DNA of 64,000 bases, taken from assembly GCA_013339765.2 (NCBI GenBank), contig CM023449.1:33641622-33705621 (forward strand), read 5' to 3'. The stretch comes from Haemaphysalis longicornis. Lineage: Eukaryota; Arthropoda; Arachnida; Ixodida; Ixodidae. Shown here piece by piece: positions 1 to 10,849 of the stretch. A model generated the notes under the pieces. That model did no database searches and was not told where the DNA came from. It saw nothing but the letters and a program-made list of their open reading frames with translations. Both the position numbers and the translations under genes were made by a program. The stretch's first letter is position 1. Each line of letters starts with the position of its first letter.

Positions 1-360
1 GGGCGACAATATTCAGCTTGTAGTCGGTAACGATAGGATTAAGATCGTGCTTAGTGTAAAATGATTGGGTTATATATTTTCAGAAACAATAAATTGGGAC
101 ATGCAGATTGACAGCGTACGTGCAAAAATAAATAGGATAAATGGCGTGCAAACGTGTCGCGAACTGGGCCAATTGGTACAGATTCATTGTGGTGATACAG
201 CGCGCAAAAACCAGGGCAGAAAGAAGAGGACGACAACACGAGCGCTGACTATTAACTGAAATGTTTATTACACAGTAAAAGAGTATATAAGAGCGTGTGT
301 GACCATAACAATGTTGACGTATATCTCACTTTTGCACACAACAATCACTAATTCAACATC
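1..360. other. No recognisable gene
   Basis: Only short overlapping open frames on both strands, none resembling a known family. It lies at the 3' side of the minus-strand Penelope-like fragment that follows and may be its 3' UTR or older flank. Confidence 0.4.
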
Positions 361-670
361 TGTCCAGATAGGCTACTTCGCAGCCCACTAGCGATATGGA
401 CAGGAAACTAATACAACCTTCTGAATTATTTTTCATATAAAAGGCTTCAGTTACCTTCATTGATATCCTATCTTTGTGAGTCATCAAAACTGCAGTACTA
501 TTAAACAACGGCTAGCAGCCGCAACTTTTACAATGAGATGATAAATGTGACGTGAGCGTGCCCTTGAGGGTGTTTCGATGTTCGCGCAAGCGCTCATTGA
601 GGCATCGCCCCGTTTGCCCGGTGTACTTTCTTTTGCAGTTCAAATAAATGCAGTACATTCGTGATATGTC
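361..670 (-). pseudogene. Penelope-like element, GIY-YIG endonuclease end (fragment)
   Basis: Read on the minus strand from 670, one frame runs about 100 codons with a single stop. It gives KYTGQTGRCLNERLREHRNT, then HCKSCGC, stop, PLFNSTAVLMTHKDRISM and a conserved tail ending EVAYLD. The YxGxTGR...LxxRLxEH pattern is the GIY-YIG endonuclease core of the C-terminus of Penelope-like retroelement proteins; the Cys/His run after it (HCxxCGC) is also seen there. The start of the domain (YCIYLNCK) is present but no RT domain is visible upstream, so this is a 5'-truncated copy. The sequence differs clearly from the two Penelope families at 55.7-59.5 kb, so it is a third lineage. Confidence 0.75.
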
Positions 671-1811
671 AACACCAATACAACCTTCGTAGACGGGTCA
701 AAATATTAATTTATAATGCATTTATGCTGCCATTAGCTACTGGGCTTTGGGGAACAACAACTAAGAAGAATAAATTGAAACGTCTTGTAGTACAACAAGT
801 GGAATGTGCATACCAAACAATACTTTGCTGAGTTTAATATTCGTAAGGTCACTTCACTCTACGTGTTCAGACTACGTTCAATGTGCAAAACTGCAGTAAT
901 CGCCAATAACAGCGCCATATTGTCTATGCTTCAGCTAGTCCGTCATGAACCAGCTTACTGTGTGCGCAATAGTGCCTTGTTGTCATTGCCATTCTGTCGC
1001 ACCAATCATTGTTAGCAATCTGTTTTGAACAACTTACCGAGTCTTTTAAACACACTAGAATAATATAATGTTGTCTATAACGAAAATATCAAAGAAAATA
1101 ATAACGAAGCTCCTGCACATTTTCAGTCTTTGTTGCAATCGCATTTATTCCTTACTGAAGATTTACATGTACTTTTGTTTACCGCTTTGTCAGTTTACCA
1201 GTTTTGCTTTGTATAGCGTTTTCTCTTTCTATAGATGCTTCTTTTTTATATCAATGTACAGTGTTGATATTGTGACGTGGCAGCAGGGGGCTGTTTGCAA
1301 TAAAATGTATTAGCGGGCATATCCGGTAGCAAAGCCGCTCCAATGTCTGAGGCACAGCGTGCGTCAGAGCAGTTCTGAGTGTCGCTGTCTTCTTCCGCAA
1401 GGCTATGTACCGGCTACGCTTCCAATAAGTGCTGCGGCGCGTATCCCTGGTGGAGAGGTTGGCCATAACTGAACACCGGGCTAATCTTGGCTCCATCGTT
1501 GAGGTCCTTTGACAAGGTACAACAGCCCGGTACATAACCTCCGGCGGCGAAAGCAGCGGGCCGGTGCATACCAGCCCGGTGAGAAGCACGGAGCAAGGTT
1601 AGGGCAGGTTGTATCGCGGGAATGATAAGGCTTTAGCGTCCTACAAGTAAGGGCCACGGGTCGGGTCAACCTGGGGCAGTGGTGCAATGGCATTGCCGCG
1701 GGCTGACCACACGATCCGTTGAGATAAATCAACGCTTCGCGAGAAACTAGAGGCCAACAATCCTGTTTCTACAGGAAACAAACACTCCTAATATTAAGCT
1801 GAGATGATTCA
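671..1811. other. Unassigned spacer, AT-rich then GC-rich
   Basis: 671-1260 is AT-rich without a credible reading frame. From about 1265 the composition changes to GC-rich and a 112-codon minus frame (1251-1589) opens with no recognisable domain; overlapping frames in the other phases suggest composition rather than coding. The change near 1265 may be the edge of an unidentified insertion. No termini or target duplication found. Confidence 0.4.
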
Positions 1812-2520
1812 ATGTGTATACAACCCCTGTTATTCTACAACACGTTATGTGACCCATTTACAATGGCTGAACATCTAAAAGCCCTTCACCAAAGCAAAAT
1901 AACGAGCGCACCTGGTCCGGAGTGGAGCACTTACGTGGCCCTTCGCAAATTGCCTGAAGCGCACAAGGAGCAACTCCTCGACTGGCTCAATGCTATCTGG
2001 GAATATGTGCTGCCTAATGAGTGGAAGGAATCGCGGGTGGTGCCCATTCCAAAGCCTGGCAAGCCTCTCACGCAAAAAGAGAATCTGAGACCCATTTTTT
2101 GATTTCTAATATTATGAACCTTATGGAGAGAATGGTTCTCACAAGAATTTAATGGAATTTAGAAACAACAGGCCAACTGCATCCACGTGAAACGGGGTTC
2201 CGGAGGCACCTTTCTACTCCAGACAGCTTAAAAATGCTGTCCGAAGATGTTATAGCTAGCACCTCATCATGTGACCCCCGTCTAGTGGTAGCCATCGACG
2301 TTAAAAAAGCGTTCGACTCGGCACTTCATGAGGCAGTTATCCAAGGCACACGCAACTGAAGACTGGACGGAAAGTCACTCGCCTTTGTGCAAGATTTCCT
2401 GTGAGACCGCCACTATCGAGTACGAGTTGGTGACACACTCGTCCCCAAAACATCAAACTGCATCGGAGTACATCAAAGTTCCGTCTTATTACCAACGCTA
2501 CCTAATATCGTCATGGCTGA
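1812..2520 (+). pseudogene. LINE reverse transcriptase, N-terminal half (RNase H-bearing LINE)
   Basis: 1812-2102 encodes HQSKITSAPGPEW, then WKESRVVPIPKPGK and NLRPIF, the RT fingers and motif 1-2 region of I/Jockey/R1-type LINEs. After a stop the similarity continues in shifted frames with RRHLSTPDSL, VVAIDVKKAFDSALHEAVI (RT motif A, first catalytic Asp in AIDVKKAFD) and NIVMADLSPL. It is 5'-truncated: no ORF1 or endonuclease is seen upstream. Several frameshifts and stops make it non-functional. It is the first block of a plus-strand element that resumes at 2684, 4330, 4680 and 5465, broken by later insertions. Confidence 0.85.
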
Positions 2521-2675
2521 CCTTTCCCCACTCCACTTCATGGGAAAGAAGGCTGGCCGACTCTAGCGCAGAAGTGCAAAGAACACTCATTGAACGCGCA
2601 GAGAAGGCCCTGTTGGCTATTCCGGGAGCTCCGGACTAGGGGATCCTTGCAAAAATAAAGTTTTCTTCTTCTTCC
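2521..2675 (+). mobile_element. Short 3' end of another LINE inserted in the RT
   Basis: Between RT motif A and motif C of the host LINE is a foreign piece reading ADSSAEVQRTLIERAEKALL and AIPGAPD then stop, followed by an AATAAAG signal and a (TTC)n tail. An ORF end, short UTR, polyadenylation-like signal and low-complexity tail is the structure of a severely 5'-truncated retroposon copy. Boundaries are approximate and no clear target duplication was found. Confidence 0.6.
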
Positions 2676-2683
2676 TGGGTCAG

Positions 2684-2790
2684 ATTGAAGGCTTACGTTT
2701 AAGGATCTATGCAGATGACATCACTTTGGACGAAGGGAATCTCGATAGGCGAATAAAAAGAAGCAATGCAGCAAGGTCCAAACGCAATCT
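2684..2790 (+). pseudogene. LINE RT motif C block (YADD)
   Basis: Directly after the inserted tail the host LINE resumes with QIEGLRLRIYADDITLDEGN. YADD is the catalytic motif C of reverse transcriptase and is intact here. The frame stays open for a while but loses family resemblance after about 2790, where a further insertion of about 1.5 kb begins. Confidence 0.8.
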
Positions 2791-4329
2791 CTTCTGTCTT
2801 TACCGAGGTAGGACTTGCTCCATCTCCAGAGACGACTGTTTTACTGCAAATAAATATATGTCTCCCCCCTCTCCAACCAGTTTTCATTCCGGTGTAGGCG
2901 ATTTACTCGGCGCCACTTCTGTGCTCCTCTTTTCCAACGCCGACTTCTTTTCTCAACTGTTAAACCCCTCGCCACCACCAGTGCATGTTGCGCATACGGC
3001 TGATAGCGGCGGTAGCGCCTTTACCAGATGATTGCAGATAATCAACAGAAACGCGAATGGGCGTCAAACGACGTAGCCGCTGCCGCCGAATATTTCGCCA
3101 CCGTTTTTTCCAGAAATGCAACCTCGTGTAGCAGTTGTGAATACCGGCCGGGTGTAGAGCAACTTTCCCTCTTAGAACGCCAGAGTGAGTCCATACTTGT
3201 TCTTCAGATTGAAAGGCTTTCCGAACGACATTTTTGCCGGTGCCTTTCGAGCCTAAGCCCAGGCTAATCACTGGTGGCCGGTTTATGCGTTCGAGGGGAG
3301 TGCACACACAGCTGTGCTTCATGCCCGAACCAACGATACGCCCTTCCTGCTGGTGGAAGATTTAAACATGGAAGTCTCACGGCTCAATGCGACCTGTCAG
3401 CTGCCCTCCGTGGTCGAGTCTTTTGGGTTTGTCTCAGTGTGTTACAGTATCAGCAAGATGCCTGCGACGCGATTGAAGGAAACGGACATGGTTGACCGAT
3501 GGAATAAAGCTCGAGTCCTTCCAGGTTTTAACTTGATATGGAACGGATGCGTGTCATGTGCTCGGAGGAAGAAGAGCGGGAATTGAAGAAGCGTCGGCCG
3601 CACAGAAGGGCGAATGGGTGCGACAACAACAACGACAAAAAAAGCCGCTGCCGCCGCCGTTGCCGCCGCAAGTTACACCTCGCCGAGTAGCTGAAATTCC
3701 TTCAGTATAGAGAGCAACGTGTCAGCTTAGATTGCCGACGTGAGCCAATATTGCTTGTTTAGCTTGCATGGCTTTCATAGCAGACATTTTTGCCAGTGTC
3801 TTTCACTTTAGGCATGCGCACATCATCGATTGCCGGTTGATGATGGGAATGGGATTGCAGGAAGGGAAAAGGAGGTGGGGGTGCACGCGCAGCTATAAGC
3901 TTCAGGCCTTCAATGATGACATGTCCATTTTGATGGCGGAACGTTCAAACTTGGACGCTAAACGGACCATCTGGCGTCCGTTTTGATCGGGCGCAGTGGT
4001 TTGGTGTGTTACACAGACAGTAAGATTCCTACGATGCGGGATGGAAACTGACAGCCATAGGTTTTTGCGCTAGAGTAATGCTCGAGTCGATCCAAGTTTC
4101 CTTCAGCTAATTTGTTCGGAAGTATGCTCAATCGCAAATTACAAAGACACATGTTTTGATTCGTGCACTCCGTGGACTGCGTCCAGCTTTGCAGGTCTTC
4201 GTTCTTCAGAGAGTGGAAGGGCACTTTTTTGTAGCAGTGGCCAACAAACTGCTGCACAAACAAAACACAAACAACCAGTTTAAGCTCACCATGAGCGGAG
4301 TACAAATCCAAGAGTGACCTACTGTTCAC
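2791..4329. mobile_element. Unidentified 1.5-kb insertion inside the LINE RT
   Basis: The host RT stops near 2790 and its C-terminal part resumes at 4330, so this block is inserted or is a replaced segment. It holds a diverged direct repeat of about 37 bp (around 3215-3255 and 3769-3809, sharing GACATTTTTGCC and CTTTC). A 3314-3586 frame has PFLLVEDLNMEVSRLN, faintly like the GDFN motif of LINE endonucleases. GCC-rich runs occur near 3640-3670. I could not assign it to a family. Confidence 0.45.
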
Positions 4330-4620
4330 ATGCTCGGTCTTGACATAGACGCGGATGGGGGAGACACAACGATGCTCAAGAAATTGACCCCTATGTGGAA
4401 AGGCACCCTTGCCCTGATCCGTCGGGTTACTTTAAAGACGTGGAGCGCCGATGAACGCGTTCTTCTCTTTTTGGTAAACGGCCTGTTGGTTCCAAAGGCG
4501 AAGCACGGGTATAACGTCTACAGACTCACAAAAAAACGACACGAGTCTGTAGAACACCTTAACCGCGAAGCCATGCGAGTTCTCTGGTCTTCCTTGCTTC
4601 GCAATGGTTTATAATCTCCA
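4330..4620 (+). pseudogene. LINE RT thumb/C-terminal domain
   Basis: The frame gives MLGLDIDADGG, then GTLALIRRVTLKTWSADE and HLNREAMRVLW. This is the region after the YADD motif in I/Jockey-type LINE polymerases (LGL..DxxG and the LIRRV..TW thumb motif). It ends in a stop at 4612 with further similarity continuing out of frame toward the RNase H block. Confidence 0.8.
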
Positions 4621-4679
4621 CCTTCACTCGTGGATGATTCACTTGAACACGAAGCCTCCAATGTATTAACGGCCTGAAC

Positions 4680-5064
4680 CATAGAAACAGATAGCCATCG
4701 TTGATCACCGGCCCATGCTCAAAAATACAAGCACAACACGTCCGATACGCCACCAACGAGCAGCGACGACACACCTGAAAGAGCTCCAGCGTACCGACGA
4801 CGACGAATGGGTGCGCAGAATTTACATTGACGCAGCTCTTCAAGACGATCAGGTTGCCATAGCGTGGTACCACTACGAGACCAAAAACTAAAGGAGCTAA
4901 GGCTCTACGTGTTACCCCATCTGTGAAGGAATCGCAATTGAGGGCCTTACTACTAGCGACGGAAGAAGCGCACAAGCGGAATTGCCATCACAAGTCCCAC
5001 TGAGGCACCAACCACTTTCCTGCTCTATATGGGCTCAAAGTTAGCCGTGAGATAACGCGGGAAA
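4680..5064 (+). pseudogene. LINE RNase H, N-terminal part
   Basis: Translation gives RPIRHQRAATTHLKELQRTD and then RIYIDAALQDDQVAIAWYH. The IYIDAA motif matches the first RNase H strand with its catalytic Asp (usually YTDAA). Stops interrupt the frame near 4890. The fold is cut at about 5064 by an insertion and resumes at 5465. Confidence 0.7.
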
Positions 5065-5464
5065 AAATTACACCATCTTCCCGTAGGGGAACCCTGAGTA
5101 GTATGCGAAGCAGCCATGGGGTCGACTGAAGTTCCCATTAGTTTTCAGTTCATCGTTTCCGTTGACGTTCAGCTTCGCGTGCCTTCGTTGTATCAGTAGC
5201 TTCTTGACGTAGTTTGAATGAGTGAAGCACATAAGGCGCGTTCGTAGCGCATGCTCCCGTCTCGGTTTGTAGCGCGGTGAGAAGAGCGCCACGTACCTCC
5301 CGTTGCGGCCAGAGAGTCGTGGGATCAAAACCAGGGGACGGCTAAGTATTTCCTTTTATACTGTACTGCGCTGACGTCACCCCAAACGCTGACGGGGATG
5401 AAGAGACGCGCATGCGCAGTAGAGTGCGGACGGCGGACAACGACAACGAGGGAGGGAGAGAGGG
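5065..5464 (-). mobile_element. Insertion related to the one at 7662-8172
   Basis: This block interrupts the RNase H domain. A stretch near 5190-5225 (TTGTATCAGTAGCTTCTTGA and the next 16 bases) is the reverse complement of 8034-8073 with few mismatches, so the two insertions share sequence in opposite orientation. The 3' part is GC-rich and contains a purine-rich run (GAGGGAGGGAGAGAGGG, about 5448-5464). No protein similarity is recognised. Exact ends are uncertain. Confidence 0.5.
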
Positions 5465-6330
5465 ACACAGCACTGAGCATGAATTGCTTCGCATTTTAAA
5501 TAACACGCGCAGTCTAACGGTCGCAAGAATTCGTGCAGTTGCAAGAGACTTTCGACAAGTCGGTCGCACAATTACAATTCGCTGGGTACCTAGCCATAAC
5601 GGGATACCGGGCAACGAGGAGGCACGCAAGGGAGCACGCGAGATGCTTTCCAACCCCGATAACTGCCAATAGCCTCTATCGTGACCTACGACGTCTTCCC
5701 CGCTCTCCAAGCGTTGACACATCTTTGGAGCTTCTGCCCTACGAGTTGGAAGAGGAAGGGAAGGGCCTAGAGTATGACTTCGAGGAAGCTATTGGCAAAG
5801 CACGTGGTGAGCGACATGCAGCGCTTCGACTTAGTCTTCTTGAAGAGGATTACCCTATCCCATCCGGTTATAAGCGGTGGACAACGGCTACACTCCGACG
5901 TATTCGGACGAACACTGGCGTAACACCGCACATCATGGCACGCTTTTGTCTACAGCCCGGTGACGGTATCTGAAAACAGTGCGGATCACCGGATAGCCAA
6001 CAAGTCGCTGACCTTAACTATCTGCTATAGAGCTAGCTGCCCTGCCTTGAAGGACCAGAGAAGTCGCGCACATACTCTCATTCCTCCTCGTCAGGCCAGA
6101 CACGCTGCGGCAGTGGACCCATTCCGAAGGGTCTACAGAACACAGGAAGATGGTCCTTGATTATCTTCTTGTATACGTTCGAGAACACGCCACACAGGCC
6201 CAGATTTAGTCGGGAAACTCACTGCTCACTGCCCCCCCATCCTCCAACTCCTTCCCCCATCTTTCTCTCCGGCGATGACAAAGGTCAAGGCATGGAGTGT
6301 AATTAAGGTTATAAATACATATTAAAACAA
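5465..6330 (+). pseudogene. LINE RNase H C-terminus and 3' end
   Basis: 5465-5672 gives EHELLRILNNTRSLTVARIR and IRWVPSHNGIPGNEEARKGA; the WVPSHxGIPGNEEA motif is the C-terminal RNase H signature of I/R1/Jockey LINEs. A frameshift near 5670 leads to a long frame to 5973 (LRRLPRSPSVDTS, PSGYKRWTTATLRRIRTNTG), the usual tail with a reduced zinc-finger region. Later pieces (PPRQARHAAAVDPFRRVY) continue to about 6160. The 3' UTR fades out near 6330, immediately before the Gypsy LTR. Confidence 0.8.
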
Positions 6331-6357
6331 CTACAAGTCGTGACGTTGAATGCGATG

Positions 6358-7030
6358 ATGGCGGCGAGGGTGTTATTACGACTGAGCCCGCCGCTGTGCT
6401 TTGCGGCGAAGCATTCACTATACGTGCGCCTTTCAAGTAGCCCCCCCCCCCCCCCTGTCGGTGACTCACGCTTGCAACCGACAATTCAGACAAGCTGTGA
6501 CAGGCCTAGATCTCTGGCACCTATCTATCGGCGCGATTCAAACCGACGTTGGTTGGCGAGGCACGCTTCAACTTGTCTGAAGGACACGGAGGCCCCGCGT
6601 CTGCTGCGGAGACCTCCATCTCTCGGACTCAGCGTGTCCCTCTACTACCGACTGCTCACGAACTCTGGAAAGAGTGGTGTGTGTGTCTGTGCCGTTCGTA
6701 ACCTGTGCACAATCTAGAGGGAACGCTTGTTTTGACCGTTCGCGCTTTGGGTATAAATAAGACACCCCCAAGCGCTGTAGTTCATTCCTGTTTGAGCAGT
6801 GAATCAATGCTGTCACTCTGCTCGAGTCCTGTACTGTAACCTTGCCCGTCGGGACATTGTTCTTTGGCTTCGGCTCATCTCTCGCTGTGAAGTAAACAAG
6901 CTACGTTTTGCCTACGGCTTCTGGGCTTCTTCACGGCTGCAACATTGGCTGGCCGCTCGCTTCACCACGCTACCAAACGTATGTCGGAGGCGACGGAGCT
7001 TGGCTCGGGTCGGCCTTCCCGTACGCAATA
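6358..7030 (+). repeat. 5' LTR of the SCAN-gag Gypsy
   Basis: Aligns with 10850-11530 over its whole length. Shared landmarks are the CTGTCGGTGACTCACGC block, the GTGACAGGCCT block and the GCTGTCACTCTGCTCGAGTC block. A TATAAATAA box lies at 6752-6760, with GTTTGAGCAGTGAATC about 35 bases downstream as a likely start region. A run of 15 C at 6440-6454 is expanded relative to the other LTR. The LTR end is taken where the two copies diverge (GTACGCAA); the next bases begin TGGTTGGCAGCG, a plausible but unverified primer-binding site. Confidence 0.8.
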
Positions 7031-7277
7031 ACTGGTTGGCAGCGTTCGGATGGCAACTTCGTAACACCTGCAGCCAGCGGTGCGAGATCCAACACCACAG
7101 ATGGCAGGGCGGCTTCGGGCTTCGCAAATTCACGGCGTCAAGGGTGAGTGCGCGACTTTTCTTCACTGAGTTTTACCAGGCTTCTCAGGATAGCTGGTAG
7201 GGCGTGTGTTTTTATCGCGTGGGTTATTCGCGGAAAACAATTTTGGAGCAGTGGGAAAGCAGTGCTCTAGACCGGCC

Positions 7278-7662
7278 ATGAATTTCAAGGTGTTGAAAAA
7301 ACCGCAGTTGTTGGAGCTTGCAAGGGTTGCGCTTGGATATTTCGGACGCGCTGAGAAAGCCAGAGCTGATACAGGCTATACTTGCTCTTGGTGCTGACGA
7401 TGACGAGCTGTCAGAGGGCATTGAGCTGATCAATGACAGGGAGACCGCTAAACGTCAGGCTGCAGAGGCAGAACGCGAGGAGAAAAAGCGAGAACGGGAG
7501 CGACAGCATGAGCTGGAAATAAAGCGTCTAGACGTCGAGGCGTCTCGACCTAGATGTCAGAGTGGCAGCAGCGCGCAGTCTCCGGCGCCTGAGCGACCGA
7601 CGTTACGAATGGGTGACCTAATACGAGCCTGCAAGGTAGGAGAAGACATCGGTCTTTTTTAA
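7278..7662 (+). pseudogene. Gypsy gag N-terminal (matrix-like) region
   Basis: Starts with MNFKVLKKPQLLELARV at 7278; a one-base frameshift near 7330 moves to the frame GLDISDALRKPELIQAIL. Then come an acidic segment, a long charged coiled-coil-like run (AAEAEREEKKRERERQHELE, then IKRLDVEASR) and RMGDLIRACKVGEDIGLF. The final GLF should run straight into LVNFERTCE, which resumes at 8173, so the 7663-8172 block is a later insertion. Confidence 0.75.
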
Positions 7663-8172
7663 ATGCAGAGCATTTCTTTAACTCACGATGTCACCCCGCG
7701 TTGGCGTGCCTCGGCGTCCGCAACAGCCGTTCCAGGCGCGCTCTCTCCCCCACTCCTCCTCGCCTGCTCTCCGCTGCTCCTCGCGTGTTTTCTGCGTGCT
7801 CGGATCGCGTTCAGCAACAGGTGGGGCGCGCATGCGTCGTAGTTTGGCGCGGGAGCAACAACAGTTGTGGCGTGATCGTGACGTAGTCGTGACGTGGTCG
7901 TGGCGCGGTCGTACCGTGATGGGGCGGCTCTCGGCGTTCACTCTCGCTGTCAATTTCTTTCGTAGCTGTCAAAGGCTACGTTCGTAGCCTTTGCGTTCGT
8001 AGCTGTCAAAGACTACGAACGCGACTTATATCCTTGACTCATTCAAACTACGTCAAGAAGCTGCTGATACAACGCATTCACTACCACCAACTCCCCAAAC
8101 ACTAAACGTTAACGCAATACACCCACCCCCTATGCGACGCATTTAATCGAGTCCCCCTCGCGGGGAGATGGG
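7663..8172. mobile_element. 0.5-kb insertion splitting gag
   Basis: Host coding resumes precisely after it, and a degenerate repeat of the target (GGTCTTTTT before, GGCCTTGTT after) may be the target duplication. The insert has a GC-rich first half, two copies of a TTCGTAGCTGTCAAAG motif (7962 and 8000), and an end with TATGCGACGCATTTAATCG and the small hairpin CCCCCTCGCGGGGAG. Part of it is shared in reverse orientation with 5065-5464. No coding capacity is recognised. Confidence 0.6.
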
Positions 8173-8835
8173 CCTTGTTTGGTCAACTTCGAGCGTACGT
8201 GCGAGAGGTCCCAGTTTAGCCGAGTCTCATGGCCGCAAAAGCTGCTTACGCTTTTGCCAGGTGAGGCATCCGACGTAATGGCCCGCTTGCCAAAGGAGGA
8301 GGCGGAGGACTACGAGAAAGCCAAGTCGAGCCTTCTGCGTAAGTACAGGCTGTCGGCAGAGGCGTTTCGCCAGAAATTCCGTGAAGCCGAGAAAGCTAAG
8401 GGCGAGTCGTACTCGGAGTTCACCTATTAGCTGAGGGCTAACATGAAAGAATGGCTCAAAGTGGCAAAGGCTTTCGGAAAGCATGACAAGGTAGTTGAGT
8501 GTTTCGGTCTCGAGCAGTTTTAGCATCCTCTACCAGAAAATCTGAGACTCTGGGAGCAAGATAGGCCAGGGGTAAATACTGTGGATCATGCAGCTCAGCT
8601 AGCCAACGAGTTCGTCGCACGACGAGGTGCGCAGGGGCCGAAAGACGGCCAAAGAGAGTTCAGGCCGAGGCCTGATAAGTCAGGGCCGAAAGGCAGAGCT
8701 CCCCAGGAAGATGGTGAAGGTAGCAAAGTCGTTTGCGTGGATAGTGAAACTGGCCGCAAAAAAGGAAAAGAGCGTAGACGCTGAGGAGCAGCGCCGAAGA
8801 AAAACTTTTGAAGCGCGCAGACAGGCTGCGTGTTA
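8173..8835 (+). pseudogene. Gypsy gag, SCAN-like capsid domain
   Basis: Reads LVNFERTCERSQFSRVSWPQ, a helical section, then FRQKFREAEKAKGESYSEF, stop, LRANMKEWLKVAKAFGKHD, VVECFGLEQF, stop, PLPENLRLWEQDRPG and AAQLANEFVARR. The order FRQxFR, Y..F...L..., EW..., LEQF, LPE.LR.W...R matches the SCAN oligomerisation domain, which is the C-terminal capsid domain of Gmr1-like Gypsy gag. Two in-frame stops (around 8430 and 8523) inactivate it. A basic linker follows (GRKKGKERRR). Confidence 0.85.
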
Positions 8836-8960
8836 GAACTGCGGTGAGACGGGCCATTTCGCTGCGAGTTGCAAGAAGGGCAAACTCGTCTTTCACGTTC
8901 TAGATCAGAGTGAGGATAGCAGGCAGTTTCTAGAGCCGTACGTACAGAGGGCAACACACT
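8836..8960 (+). pseudogene. Gypsy gag CCHC zinc knuckle
   Basis: After a frameshift the sequence gives C-stop-N-CGETGHFAASCKKGK, a CX2CX4HX4C retroviral-type knuckle in which one spacer position is a stop codon. It is followed by LVFHVLDQSEDSRQF. It would bind the packaged RNA in an active element. It links the capsid part to the protease at 9119. Confidence 0.75.
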
Positions 8961-9118
8961 TGTCTATAACACAGGTTTCGTACTTACAGCCTTATCTTGC
9001 CTCGCCCGGAAACCATTTGAAGAAAACTATTGTGTCATTCTGAAGTCTTAACCATACATTTTTTACCTCAACGTTTTTTTGTGGCAAGTTTGAGTCCACA
9101 GTTTTGGTAGGTAACTAG

Positions 9119-9430
9119 TTGAAGTTAAACTCTGTGTTATGGACAAGGGTGTTGCGCACTGTACGTGAGCTAGTGGTCAACGGTAAACCGTGCCGAGTTC
9201 TTCGCGACTCCGCGGCGACGGTAGACGTGGTCCACCGTTCGTACGTTGAACCGGATCAGGTGATGGTACAGTGTGTTTGGGTGAAGCAGGCGGTAGCAGC
9301 ACGAAACGTGCGCCTGCCGATTGCTAAACTCAGCATCGGAAGTCCGTTTGGTGTACTTGTCACGCAGGCGGCAGTATCCCCACAACTTCTTCCGGAATAC
9401 AGGTACCTATTCTCGAACAGGTCGGTTTAG
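9119..9430 (+). pseudogene. Gypsy retropepsin-like protease
   Basis: Reads LVVNGKPCRVLRDSAATVDV and VHRSYVEPDQ, then LPIAKLSIGSPFG. The aspartic protease active site is expected as D-S/T-G; here it is DSA, a missing glycine consistent with decay. The rest of the single-domain retropepsin fold (flap, ILG-like segment) is poorly preserved. Confidence 0.7.
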
Positions 9431-10849
9431 CTGTTACGCGAAATGGGGTGCAATTTCGAGAAACTGCTGTGGAAAGAATCAGCTGTGCTCGCTGCAAAGG
9501 GCTCAAGTAATGATAGTGTCGCCACCTCTGAGGAGAATGGCGAGACTCACAGATAGCGAGGATGGGGCATTTCTGTAGGCTCACGACAGAGGGCAGCCTA
9601 ACTACACGGCCCCTACAGGCAGCCCAGATGTGTCAGCGTCGTCGTGTTCGGAGTGCGCAGGTTCATGGGAGGCCTTGAAAACGGCTACCGACCTGAGCGC
9701 GCACAGTTCGCAGGCTAACGACGTTCCACGGGAAAGCCTAAACCATGACGCTGCGAAAGGAGGCAACACGAGTTCGTTGAAACGAAAAGTGTTTCTCCGG
9801 ACACGAGTTTAGAACCGAGCTACGCTGGGGCAGAGCCGGCGGTCGAGATACTGGACAGTTTTTACGGTGCAGCTAAGCTTAACGGTGACGCCGCAACAGA
9901 GCGAGTCGCCAGAGTTCCACCTCCAACTCAGATACTCGATGTCGAGCAATGGCCAGCCGAGCACGTAGCGATTCCGGTGTCCATTGGGGTTTAGCCGTCT
10001 TCTGAGACCGGGCCACCCGTTCCAAGATTGGCCTTGACAGCCGGAAACAGGAGCGAAAACACCCTCTGATGTTCGTTTACCGACGGTGTCGCAAAAAATC
10101 CGGCAAGGGCTCCCATGCGCGCCTGCCGAGTTGCAGCTCCGAGCGAACGTTTTGCGCCGGGTGTCAGCGGACCTCGGAGCAGGCGTGAACGAAAGCGCAT
10201 GCTTTGCTCAGGCGGTGGAAAGTAGAGCAGTTTTCTCCGCGCACTCGAGATACGTCGCGGAAGAAGGCCGATGTACTCTCTACCGGTCGGAGTCTCTTTC
10301 AGAAAACGGGCACACCTATGGTGCGATTCAAAAAGGGGAATGTTCAGGGCAATTACGAGAGCTCAAATCGCAGCTCTCAGCGCGAGAAGTGGCCTGTAGA
10401 CGCCTGATTTTCTCAATTTTATTTTTGTTCATGAAGTAGGCTTCGCCCTTTACGATTGCATTTCTTTTTGTGTGGGACATTTCCAATCACGCGAAATGTT
10501 ACCTTTCAAGTTTGTGTGCTTAGCTAAAGTACTGCTGGGCTAAAACATAATTAGTGTAGTTAGTTATTAGTGTATTTTATCGCAACTAAAAGCCTGGTAA
10601 GCTTCAATGTGGATTTGTCTTTGCTGTTCCCGGCGATGCGGTTCTGTCTTCCTGTGTTGTTCTGTTGCTTGCCTGACCAAGCCAGAGACGTTATTGGCGA
10701 GCCACTATTCGTCCAGTGACCGGCCCGGTGAAGTTCCAGCACGGTGTCGTACAGCCTAGGCCTGGATTCGAGCACCTGGCCAACACTTTCCGAAAAGCAT
10801 CCCTCCGGACAACGGTTGAAGACCCTTATCCATCGGTATCTCGGACCCC
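9431..10849 (+). other. Truncated post-protease region of the SCAN-gag Gypsy
   Basis: A 117-codon frame (10086-10439) and shorter ones are open, but none contains RT, RNase H or integrase motifs. This stretch is probably the linker after the protease plus the 3' non-coding region, joined by the deletion that removed most of pol. The last 250 bases before the LTR contain no obvious polypurine tract, so the true 5' edge of the right LTR may be upstream of 10850. Confidence 0.5.
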
